A DNA stretch of 6,954 bases, taken from assembly GCA_045636225.1 (NCBI GenBank), contig JAZTXB010000132.1, positions 1-6,954 on the forward strand, written 5' to 3'. The number at the start of each line of letters is the position of its first letter. The stretch's first letter is position 1. The notes below the pieces were generated by a model that saw only the letters and a list, made by a program, of their open reading frames with translations, ran no database searches and was not told where the DNA came from. This DNA comes from UMGS1613 sp045636225. Its GTDB lineage: Bacteria; Bacillota_I; Bacilli_A; RF39; UBA660. The position numbers were made by a program, and so were the translations under genes. Positions 1-6,703 of this stretch are shown piece by piece.

Positions 1-471
1 ATTTAAAATTATCTTTTTAGCTTCTAACTTAAAATTATTTTTCCTTAAATAATCAATATAGTATTCTTTATAACACTCTGGGTCATCAATTAATATATAA
101 GTTAATTTATCTAAAATATGAGTTTTACAAACTGAAAATAATTTTAAATCTAAATTTAAATCTTCCATTTTATCCATTATTATAGTTTTTGATACGTAAT
201 CCATATCATAGAACGCTCTAGCACCATTTAAATATTCTATAAATATTTCAGGTTCTTCTATACAAAATTTTAAAATTCCCATAACATCTTCATCAGACTT
301 TTTTAATACTGGTGCTATATAAGTACAAAGTACTTTATAATAATCTAATAATATTATTCTAAATAAAAACTCCTTTTCATTTTCAGTAAGAGTATCAAAA
401 TATAAGAAAAATTGTAAAGAGCTTTTTTTATATACATTTTGTCTAACTACATCACTTATATTATAAATCAT
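1..471 (-). CDS. Hypothetical protein, N-terminal 157 residues (3' end beyond window)
   Basis: An open reading frame starts at ATG 471-469 and stays open for 157 codons to the left edge, so its C-terminus is missing. A GGTG Shine-Dalgarno core lies 5 bases before the ATG. I do not recognise the family. The visible part has no signal peptide and no clear transmembrane segment. It is rich in charged and aromatic residues and looks mostly alpha-helical, with stretches such as FFLYFDTLTENEKEFLFRII near residues 21-40. It has four scattered Cys but no CxxC pair, and no nucleotide-binding motif. An N-terminal helical domain of a cytoplasmic protein, possibly regulatory, would fit, but this is a guess. 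It follows the putative terminator of the glycosidase gene, so it is probably a separate transcription unit. Codon use matches the neighbours. The reading frame is well supported; the function is unknown. Confidence 0.72.
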   Translation of the reverse strand, partial: MIYNISDVVRQNVYKKSSLQFFLYFDTLTENEKEFLFRIILLDYYKVLCTYIAPVLKKSDEDVMGILKFCIEEPEIFIEYLNGARAFYDMDYVSKTIIMDKMEDLNLDLKLFSVCKTHILDKLTYILIDDPECYKEYYIDYLRKNNFKLEAKKIILN

Positions 472-487
472 GACATCACCAAAATTT

Positions 488-516
488 AGTCTAACATTTT
501 TTTATAATAAAGTAAA
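488..516 (-). promoter_or_regulatory. Possible sigma-A-type promoter for the gene starting at 471
   Basis: On the minus strand, TTTACT (516-511) and TAGACT (493-488) are separated by 17 bases, and a TG one base before the -10 box makes an extended -10. Each hexamer matches 4 of 6 consensus positions. The predicted start site would leave a leader of only about 10 bases, which puts the GGTG at its very 5' end. That is tight and lowers confidence. A second -10-like TATTAT at 509-504 lacks a convincing -35. In such AT-rich DNA, chance matches are common. Confidence 0.25.
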
Positions 517-542
517 GAAAAAGAATAGATAAAATCTATTCT
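511..542 (-). terminator. Intrinsic terminator of the phosphodiester glycosidase gene
   Basis: A perfect 9-bp inverted repeat (522-530 with 534-542, loop of 3) is followed on the minus strand by the T-rich run TTTTCTTTACTT. The stem has only two G-C pairs, so it is weak by usual standards but normal for DNA this AT-rich. The TAG stop codon of the upstream gene (538-536) lies inside the 5' arm of the stem. It sits where one transcription unit should end, before the gene starting at 471. Confidence 0.5.
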
Positions 543-1825
543 ACTACTATCCATGCATCAGCTATATATCTTGTTTGATGAATACCTGCAGCATCTATTG
601 GATCATTTATTGCACAAGCATAACCAGTAAAATAATCGTGACACGTTGCTCCCCAATCTCTTTGTGCTATATCTCTTCTAAGTGCAAGTACACTAGATGT
701 ACCACCATCAAGGTTTGCCGCATTATAAGCGCCATATCTAACCATTATTTCAACTAAATCTTCCATTCCAGCTCCAGTTGTTCTCATTGAATTACTTCCT
801 ACTTGCAAGAATAAAAGCGTTCCATCTTGTCTTTGACCAATAGCAGATCTAGCGCCTCCGCCCCATCCGCCATTTCCTGATACGATAGAAGGTTCACCAT
901 TTACTACTAAGAAAGGTCCCCAAGACACTGCATCTCTAACGCCCATAGCAAGTGCTTCTTCTGCAGTCTTATTCTTTAAAAGAACAAGAACATTATCATT
1001 AGTTAATCCAATTAATCCTCCAGAAGTACTAGCTATTCCGTATTCATTGTTTGTTATAATTTGTCCACCTTTTATAGTTATTCCAGTTGGAGATTCTCCT
1101 AAATTGTGACCAGCATCAATAAATCCTCCAGCATTTATAGCCATAATCGCATTATTTCTTTCTGCCATTCTAGTAACATATTCCCCAATTACTCCTATTT
1201 GTTCAGTAATTTCTAATCTTACTTTAGACGGATCGAATATTGCAGCCATATAAGCATCTGCTCCATTTACTTCAAATTTAACAATCTTATAAAGTTCTCC
1301 TTCATCATGAATTAATAATTCTTTTTCATACTCATTATAACTAGCTTCTATTTCTTGTTTAATTAGTTCTGGGTCTGTATCCTCTTCACTTTCAATTACA
1401 AAGTTTTGACTTAATACATCATCTATTTGAGTATCATTATAAAACCATTTACACAAATATTGGTGATTCATTGTACTCATAGCTGTTGTTATTAACCATG
1501 TTCTAAATCTATCATATGGTCCATATAATAGGATTATAAAAGCAGTACATCCAATTACATAACAAATCATGAATATAGTCATTATAACTTTTAACCATTT
1601 CCTAATTCTTCTTTTATTAGCTTCTCTATTTTTTATAAATAATATTATTCCTACTATTAAGGTAATTAATAATAATATATTAAGCACAATTACTGCTATA
1701 AAGAATGGAAAACTTATTAAATATTTTGAATTACAACCTATTATAAATAATACTTGCATTCCTGGCAATAATAATGCACTTATAAGCGTTAATATAAAAC
1801 CTATCTTTTTTAATTTACTATTCAT
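536..1825 (-). CDS. Membrane-anchored phosphodiester glycosidase (NAGPA domain) protein
   Basis: This 429-residue protein has three predicted membrane helices at its N-terminus (about residues 7-31, 36-64 and 79-103). The basic segment KNREANKRRIRK lies between helices 2 and 3 and should be cytoplasmic, which places the rest outside the cell. A linker (about 104-180) leads to a C-terminal phosphodiester glycosidase domain of the NAGPA/DUF2233 type (about 180-429). Its hallmarks are visible: INAGGF (230-235), SPTGI (245-249), SWGPFLVVNG (301-310), GARSAIG (324-330) and NLDGGTSSVL (371-380). The founding family member removes GlcNAc from a GlcNAc-1-phosphodiester. Bacterial members are thought to act on envelope or exopolysaccharide phosphodiesters, and the substrate here is unknown. 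The start ATG has GGTG 8 bases upstream. The gene begins 27 bases after murC, with a hairpin between them. Family call strong, precise role not. Confidence 0.88.
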   Translation of the reverse strand: MNSKLKKIGFILTLISALLLPGMQVLFIIGCNSKYLISFPFFIAVIVLNILLLITLIVGIILFIKNREANKRRIRKWLKVIMTIFMICYVIGCTAFIILLYGPYDRFRTWLITTAMSTMNHQYLCKWFYNDTQIDDVLSQNFVIESEEDTDPELIKQEIEASYNEYEKELLIHDEGELYKIVKFEVNGADAYMAAIFDPSKVRLEITEQIGVIGEYVTRMAERNNAIMAINAGGFIDAGHNLGESPTGITIKGGQIITNNEYGIASTSGGLIGLTNDNVLVLLKNKTAEEALAMGVRDAVSWGPFLVVNGEPSIVSGNGGWGGGARSAIGQRQDGTLLFLQVGSNSMRTTGAGMEDLVEIMVRYGAYNAANLDGGTSSVLALRRDIAQRDWGATCHDYFTGYACAINDPIDAAGIHQTRYIADAWIVVE

Positions 1826-1844
1826 AAATCACACACCAACATAC

Positions 1845-1871
1845 TAAAGAAACTAATTATTAGTTTCTTTA
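1845..1871 (-). terminator. Inverted repeat over the murC stop, possible weak terminator or attenuator
   Basis: Arms 1845-1856 and 1860-1871 are perfectly complementary (12 bp, 3-base loop, two G-C pairs). The murC stop TAG (1855-1853) is in the 3' arm as read on the minus strand. That arm ends in TTTCTTTA, but the bases after it (GTATGTTGG) are not a T-run, so full termination is doubtful. The Shine-Dalgarno core of the next gene lies only 7 bases beyond the hairpin. Partial termination, an mRNA 3'-end stabiliser or a processing site would also fit. Confidence 0.4.
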
Positions 1872-3184
1872 ATCCTTTCCTCTAATTTTTTCATATATTC
1901 TTCTTCTAGTAAGTATATCTCCTTACTGCTCATAAAAAGTATAACAGCATTATCATATTCTAGTAATTTATCACTCATACCTTGTTCTATATAATCGCCA
2001 TCATCTAATTTATCTATTATTGTATAAGCATCAATACCTGGATAATCTTCTGGATTTTCCCTATCATAATTAATATCCATTACAAATGCTTTATCTGCTA
2101 AATTTAAAGCTGCAGCAAATTCTTCACTGAACTCATCTACTCGTGAGAATGTATGAGCTTTAAATACTGCTATTATTTTTTTATCAGGATACTTCTGGCG
2201 AGCCCCTTTTATTGTAACTTTTACTTCTGTTGGATGATGAGCATAATCATCAATAATTACATTGTTTCCAACAAAAGTTTCTTTAAAACGTCTTTCAGCA
2301 CCTTTAAACGTTTTTAAAACTTTAGCAACTTCCCTTGCATCATATCTTTCATAATGACATACAGCAATAACAGCAAGAGCATTAAGAAGCATATGCTTTC
2401 CAAATAAAGGCAAATCAAAATGTCCATAATATTCATCTTCTACATATACATCAAAACTTGTTCCATCATTTCTATATTCAATATCAACAGCCCTAATATC
2501 ATTATCATCAGAAATACCATAGTAATATATTTGAGGATTAACTTCTAACATATGAGTATATGGGTCATCACCACAAGCAATAACCATTTTATCCGCTTTA
2601 TTAGCAAACTCTTGGTATGCAAGAATCATATCATCCATACTTTTATAATAATCTGTATGATCCATATCTATATTAGTTATTACTACATATTCAGGTTCAT
2701 AAGCTAGAAAATGTCTTCTATATTCACAAGACTCTAATATAAATTTATTAGATTCTCTATCACCATGTCCAATTCCATCGCCAATTAAATAATTACATTT
2801 ATCTATATTGCTCATAATATGGCTAAGCATAGAAGTTGTAGTTGTTTTTCCATGACAACCTGATATACAAATAGTCTCAAATTTTTTAGTAAGCTTACCA
2901 AGCATTTCTTGATATTCATATATCTTTAATCCCATATTAGTTGCTTTTATAAGTTCTGGATGTGAATCTAGTTTAAGTGCAGGTGAATAAATAACTATAG
3001 AATCTTCATCTAATTCATTATTTTCACTATTATATATTTTTATTCCTCTATCTATTAGTTTGTCCTCAGTAAAGCGATGCTCTTTCGCATCATCATAACC
3101 TACTACATCAAAACCTAAATCAGAAAGAAGAAGTGCAAGTGCACTCATGCCAGCCCCTTTAATTCCAGCCATATAATATTTCAT
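1853..3184 (-). CDS. murC: UDP-N-acetylmuramate--L-alanine ligase (MurC)
   Basis: MurC is the cytoplasmic enzyme that uses ATP to add L-Ala to UDP-MurNAc, the first amino-acid step of peptidoglycan precursor synthesis. The 443 residues show all three Mur ligase domains in order. The N-terminal UDP-binding domain has GIKGAGMSALA (7-17). The central ATPase domain has the P-loop GCHGKTTTT (109-117), ESCEYRRHF (151-159) and NIDMDHTDYY (171-180). FGKHMLLNALA (261-271) and GAERRF (295-300) follow, then the C-terminal domain with DDYAHHPTE (312-320) and HTFSR (344-348). DDYAHHPTE and GCHGKTTTT separate MurC from MurD, MurE and MurF. Length is normal. Two departures are seen: FKAHTFSR replaces the usual FQPHTYSR-like motif, and FMSSKEI (417-423) stands where GAGDI is usual. 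AGGAGA ends 6 bases before the ATG. It follows tadC after 13 bases, away from other mur genes. Confidence 0.95.
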   Translation of the reverse strand: MKYYMAGIKGAGMSALALLLSDLGFDVVGYDDAKEHRFTEDKLIDRGIKIYNSENNELDEDSIVIYSPALKLDSHPELIKATNMGLKIYEYQEMLGKLTKKFETICISGCHGKTTTTSMLSHIMSNIDKCNYLIGDGIGHGDRESNKFILESCEYRRHFLAYEPEYVVITNIDMDHTDYYKSMDDMILAYQEFANKADKMVIACGDDPYTHMLEVNPQIYYYGISDDNDIRAVDIEYRNDGTSFDVYVEDEYYGHFDLPLFGKHMLLNALAVIAVCHYERYDAREVAKVLKTFKGAERRFKETFVGNNVIIDDYAHHPTEVKVTIKGARQKYPDKKIIAVFKAHTFSRVDEFSEEFAAALNLADKAFVMDINYDRENPEDYPGIDAYTIIDKLDDGDYIEQGMSDKLLEYDNAVILFMSSKEIYLLEEEYMKKLEERIKETNN

Positions 3185-3197
3185 GTTTTCTCTCCTA

Positions 3198-3893
3198 TCA
3201 TAATAAATTTATAATAAATGGTCCAAGTATCATAAGAAGTATAAGTGGTACTATAAATAGTACTGATACAATACTTACTTTATTTGGAATTTTATTAATT
3301 TGTGACTTAATATTTAAAATTTGTTTTTCTCTTAAGAATTCAACTTGATTATTCATAACATCAACAATACTATTTCCAAACACACTAGTTTGAGTAATAT
3401 TTAAAATAATATTATTTATTGTATCAGATGGAATTCTATTCTTTAAATCATCTAACGCTTCCATTAAAGACCTTCCAAACCTTATCTCCATTAGGCTTCT
3501 CTTAAATTCATTAGACAATTCATTATCTATATTATAACACGTAATCTCTAAAGAATTCTCTAAATTTCTACCAGATTCTAACGAAAGTGTTAAAATTTCA
3601 AAAAAACTAAGAGCTTCTTTATCTAATTTTTTTATTCTTTTATTTATTTCATTCTTAATTAACACATAATAAAACAAGTTATAGTAAGCAATAATTATAA
3701 ATGGAATTATAAAATAATTTACACTTGATAAAAACAATAATATAGTAATTAATATAGTAGTAACAATTCTTAAACTTAAAAACTCTACTGCATCAAACTT
3801 AAATTTTCTATTAGTTCCTAACATATTTATCTCAGATTGAATACGTTTTATATCTTTTTCTCTATATATTTTTTTTACAATTCCCTTGTTCAT
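3198..3893 (-). CDS. tadC: Tad pilus platform protein TadC (T2SSF family)
   Basis: TadC is one of two inner-membrane platform proteins that pair with TadB and couple the TadA motor to pilin assembly. The 231-residue protein has two adjacent membrane helices (about 39-56 and 59-79). A cytoplasmic helical T2SSF domain follows (about 93-205), with features typical of the family: LTLSLESGRNLENSLE (101-116), an FGRSLMEALDDL motif (139-150) and FGNSI (172-176). A closing hydrophobic segment (206-230, KVSIVSVLFIVPLILL) matches the usual TadC ending. At 231 residues it is shorter than many TadC proteins (about 300), mainly because the usual extra N-terminal helix and linker are missing. Its ribosome binding site, AAGGATGTGA, overlaps the tadB stop TGA, and only 4 bases separate the genes, so translational coupling is likely. 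It could be called generically a type II secretion F-domain protein; gene order supports TadC. Confidence 0.85.
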   Translation of the reverse strand: MNKGIVKKIYREKDIKRIQSEINMLGTNRKFKFDAVEFLSLRIVTTILITILLFLSSVNYFIIPFIIIAYYNLFYYVLIKNEINKRIKKLDKEALSFFEILTLSLESGRNLENSLEITCYNIDNELSNEFKRSLMEIRFGRSLMEALDDLKNRIPSDTINNIILNITQTSVFGNSIVDVMNNQVEFLREKQILNIKSQINKIPNKVSIVSVLFIVPLILLMILGPFIINLL

Positions 3894-3897
3894 CTTA

Positions 3898-5367
3898 TCA
3901 CATCCTTACTTTCATAACTTTTTTTACTATTATAATGTATGCTACATAAATAATTATCATTATAATAAATAATAATAAACCAATTTGTGTTGTAAATAAA
4001 GGTTTAAAGAAACCAGGATTTATTATATTTAAAAATATAGCAAACACAACCGGTATAAATATTAATACATACATAATCATTTTAGAACTACTAGTAAGTG
4101 AAGTAAATTCTTCACGTAATTTTCTTTTACTAAATAAAGTTTTTTCTATAGAATCAAATACTTTTATTATATTTCCACCTGTTTTATTTAAAATAGCTAA
4201 ACTAGATGTTAAATATATAGCTTCTTCTAGTTTTATTCTTTCAGCAAATCTTTTAAAAGCAACCTCGATATCTAAACCTAAACCAATCTCCATACTAATT
4301 TTTTTAAACTCTCTTGATATAGGTCCAGTTAATTCAAGTGCTACTAAATCTATTGACTGAATAATACTTTTGCCTGCTTTAAATGCATTATTCATAATAG
4401 TAATTGCATCTATTAAATCTTTTTCAATTTTCTTCTTATACATAGAATATTTATAAATATATATTAAATCAAGTATAAAATATCCAAGTACAAATGGAAT
4501 AATAATCTCTATAGGAGCTATTATTCTTGATCTAAATAAATTTAATACAAGAAATCCTAATATAAATAAAACACCAAATACTATCTTATTACTTATTACT
4601 TTCATAGTATTAGAATCTAATTCAAACGCAGTAACATATTTTTTATATTTTTCGCTAGATTTATTTAAGAAACTAATTTTACCTAACTTTTTACTCATTT
4701 TTTCTATAAAATCATTATACTGATTATATATATTATCAAAAAGAGAAATTGACTTATTTTTAGATGAATTAATAGTATATTTAGAAAATCTCTTTTCTAA
4801 TTTAATACTTTTCAAATATTTAACTATAAACATTATTATAACCAGTGATAAAAGTATCATAGATACTTGACCTGTTAATATTAATTCAGAATAATCTTTT
4901 TTTACCGTAACATAAATAGTATCAGTTGCAATATTACCAGCAGAATCACTAACACTATATTCAATCTTTTTTATACCTGGTACCCTAAAATCAATTTCAT
5001 TTTTATTAGTAGTTATTAAGTTAGTTAAATCCCCTTCTCTTGAGTCTGAGGCAGTAACTTTATCATTAACATCAAAACTCTCTTTATTAGTTATTGTATA
5101 TTGTTTATCCTTTAAATTAATTACAGGATTAGTCTTATCTATTACATATTCACCGGTAGTTGTAACTACGCCACCTACTGTCACTTCTATTCTATAACTA
5201 CCTTCTTCAGTAAGTCTTATCTCACTTAAAGAACCATCACTTACGTAAACAGGATTTCCATATATATTATCTTTAACTATTACATATGAATAATAAATTA
5301 CAGATGGAGTATAAGTAACAACTATATCTTCATTTGTAATTAAATTATTAATACTTAACCCCTCCAT
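3898..5367 (-). CDS. tadB: TadB-like platform protein with N-terminal Ig-like ectodomain
   Basis: The 489-residue protein joins two parts. Residues 1 to about 160 are beta-rich and surface-like. A first Ig-like module (about 10-76) ends in EYVIDKTNPVI (73-83), a linker typical of tandem bacterial Ig repeats. A DUF5011-like module follows (about 84-155; DVNDKVTASDSREGDLT, VPGIKKIEYSVSDSAGN). A membrane helix (about 161-183) is followed by a Lys/Arg-rich stretch, so the Ig part should be outside. The remainder is ordinary TadB: a helix pair (about 258-279 and 281-304), a cytoplasmic T2SSF domain (about 317-430, with NAFKAGKSIIQSID and NKTGGNIIKVFDSIE) and two C-terminal helices (about 429-449 and 460-481). 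With TadC it should form the membrane platform for TadA. ATG 5367 is chosen over TTG 5388 because GAGGTG lies 6 bases upstream and the tadA overlap disappears. No signal peptide is seen; in-frame TAG at 5400-5398 bars an upstream extension. Confidence 0.87.
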   Translation of the reverse strand: MEGLSINNLITNEDIVVTYTPSVIYYSYVIVKDNIYGNPVYVSDGSLSEIRLTEEGSYRIEVTVGGVVTTTGEYVIDKTNPVINLKDKQYTITNKESFDVNDKVTASDSREGDLTNLITTNKNEIDFRVPGIKKIEYSVSDSAGNIATDTIYVTVKKDYSELILTGQVSMILLSLVIIMFIVKYLKSIKLEKRFSKYTINSSKNKSISLFDNIYNQYNDFIEKMSKKLGKISFLNKSSEKYKKYVTAFELDSNTMKVISNKIVFGVLFILGFLVLNLFRSRIIAPIEIIIPFVLGYFILDLIYIYKYSMYKKKIEKDLIDAITIMNNAFKAGKSIIQSIDLVALELTGPISREFKKISMEIGLGLDIEVAFKRFAERIKLEEAIYLTSSLAILNKTGGNIIKVFDSIEKTLFSKRKLREEFTSLTSSSKMIMYVLIFIPVVFAIFLNIINPGFFKPLFTTQIGLLLFIIMIIIYVAYIIIVKKVMKVRM

Positions 5368-5373
5368 CTTTTT

Positions 5374-5379
5374 CACCTC
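5374..5379 (-). promoter_or_regulatory. Ribosome binding site deciding the tadB start
   Basis: GAGGTG on the minus strand lies 6 bases before ATG 5367 and is the best Shine-Dalgarno match in this junction. It would be inside the coding region if translation began at TTG 5388. This supports the ATG and a 13-base tadA-tadB gap. Confidence 0.75.
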
Positions 5380-5380
5380 T

Positions 5381-6703
5381 TTATTCAAATATATCTTCTA
5401 AATTAGTAATACCACGAGATTTCAATCTATCATATGTCGAGTTACTTGCTTTATTTAGAACAAACTCACCCATTACCTCTCCATCTTTAGTAATACCATT
5501 TTGGTTAAATGCAAAAATCTCATTTAATTTTATTTCATCATTTTCAATACCTACTACTTCAGATATACTAGTAACTTTTCTCTTACCATCTGATAATCTA
5601 GATATATTTATTACTATATCTATGGCATTTTCAATATATTCCCTTATAGCTTTAATTGGTATTTCCATACCAGCCATAAGAACCATAGTTTCTAATCTAT
5701 TTAACGAATCCTTTGGGCCATTCGCATGAAGAGTTGTCATACTCCCTTCATGTCCTGTATTCATAGCTTGAAGCATATCAAAAGACTCTTTACCACGAAC
5801 TTCACCTACTATTATTCTATCAGGTCTCATACGTAATGAATTAATAACTAAATCTCTAATAGTAACAGCACCAGACCCTTCATAATTTGAAGTTCTTGTT
5901 TCAAGAGATATAACGTGTTCTTGTTCAAGTCTTAATTCTGCTGCATCTTCAATAGTTATAATTCTTTCATCATTATTTATAAAAGATGACATTACATTAA
6001 GCAGTGTTGTTTTACCACTACCAGTACCACCGCATACGATAATATTCATTTTAGCTTTAACAGAGGCCTCAATAAATCTTGCCATATATGGAGTAAGTGT
6101 TCCATTTCTAAGGAAATCTTCAATAGTTGCAAGTTCACTTTTAAACTTACGAATAGTTAGAACAGGTCCTTTAACGCTTAATGGTTCTATAATAGCATTA
6201 AGTCTAGAACCATCAGAAAGCCTAGCATCTACCATAGGATTTGCAGTATCTATAGTTCTTCCTATAGGTTGAATAAGTCTTTGAATTGTCCTAATTATAT
6301 GAGCATCATTTATAAAAGATACACTATCATCTTTTATAATTTTTCCATCTATTTCAATATAAATCTCATTAATACCATTTACCATTATTTCAGTAATACT
6401 AGGGTCTTCTAAAAGTTCCGTAATTGGTCCATATCCATTTATTTCGTTATCTATTAAATTATTAATGTAACTTCTCTCAACAACACTTAAATCATATCCT
6501 TCAAGCACTTTATCAATTTCTTTTCTAACATATGAATTAAGTCCAATTTCATTATTAGTATTATTATCAATTAAATTTTGAATAATTTTATTTCTAAGTT
6601 CATCTAACAATTCTTTATTTGAAAAAGCTTCATAATCAGGAATATCATTAAATTCGTATCTTTCTTCTTTTACTTCAAACTCATCAATAAAAGATTTTCC
6701 CAT
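5381..6703 (-). CDS. tadA: Tad secretion ATPase TadA (CpaF family)
   Basis: TadA/CpaF is the cytoplasmic hexameric ATPase that powers Tad (type IVc) pilus assembly. The 440-residue protein has the family layout. A helical N-terminal region (about 1-90) leads to the YGPITELLEDPSITEIMVNG motif (91-110) and an N-terminal domain with DGSRLNA (164-170). The catalytic core has Walker A GGTGSGKTT (225-233), the Asp box TIEDAAEL (250-257), the Walker B region RPDRIIVGEVRG (293-304) and the His box TGHEGSMTTLHANGP (316-330). Spacing and length are normal, and all catalytic motifs are intact. No membrane segment is present. The ATG follows the stop of the upstream gene with no gap, and its Shine-Dalgarno AAGGTGG lies inside the end of that gene, so translation is likely coupled. 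Alternative names are CpaF or VirB11-like ATPase; the tadB-tadC context favours Tad. Confidence 0.95.
   Translation of the reverse strand: MGKSFIDEFEVKEERYEFNDIPDYEAFSNKELLDELRNKIIQNLIDNNTNNEIGLNSYVRKEIDKVLEGYDLSVVERSYINNLIDNEINGYGPITELLEDPSITEIMVNGINEIYIEIDGKIIKDDSVSFINDAHIIRTIQRLIQPIGRTIDTANPMVDARLSDGSRLNAIIEPLSVKGPVLTIRKFKSELATIEDFLRNGTLTPYMARFIEASVKAKMNIIVCGGTGSGKTTLLNVMSSFINNDERIITIEDAAELRLEQEHVISLETRTSNYEGSGAVTIRDLVINSLRMRPDRIIVGEVRGKESFDMLQAMNTGHEGSMTTLHANGPKDSLNRLETMVLMAGMEIPIKAIREYIENAIDIVINISRLSDGKRKVTSISEVVGIENDEIKLNEIFAFNQNGITKDGEVMGEFVLNKASNSTYDRLKSRGITNLEDIFE

Noticed and set aside
472..535. Possible small gene or small RNA in the longest gene-free gap
   Set aside because: Only about 64 bases, accounted for by the terminator tail, a possible promoter and a ribosome binding site.
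575..757. Plus-strand open frame of 60 codons
   Set aside because: It lies antisense within the conserved NAGPA domain, is rich in Cys, Ile and Ser as expected of an antisense shadow, and matches no family I know.
1569..1847. Plus-strand open frame of 92 codons, hydrophobic and Ile/Asn-rich
   Set aside because: It is the antisense of the hydrophobic helices at the start of the glycosidase; the composition explains the apparent membrane-like sequence.
4880..5367. Ig-like N-terminus of TadB as a separate upstream gene or a frameshift fusion
   Set aside because: The frame is continuous from the Ig-like region through the first helix into the T2SSF part, with no internal stop and no second ribosome binding site noted at the junction.
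5368..5388. In-frame TTG start for tadB giving seven more residues and an 8-base overlap with tadA
   Set aside because: The internal ATG at 5367 has GAGGTG at ideal spacing, and that site would be coding under the TTG model. The seven extra residues add no signal peptide.
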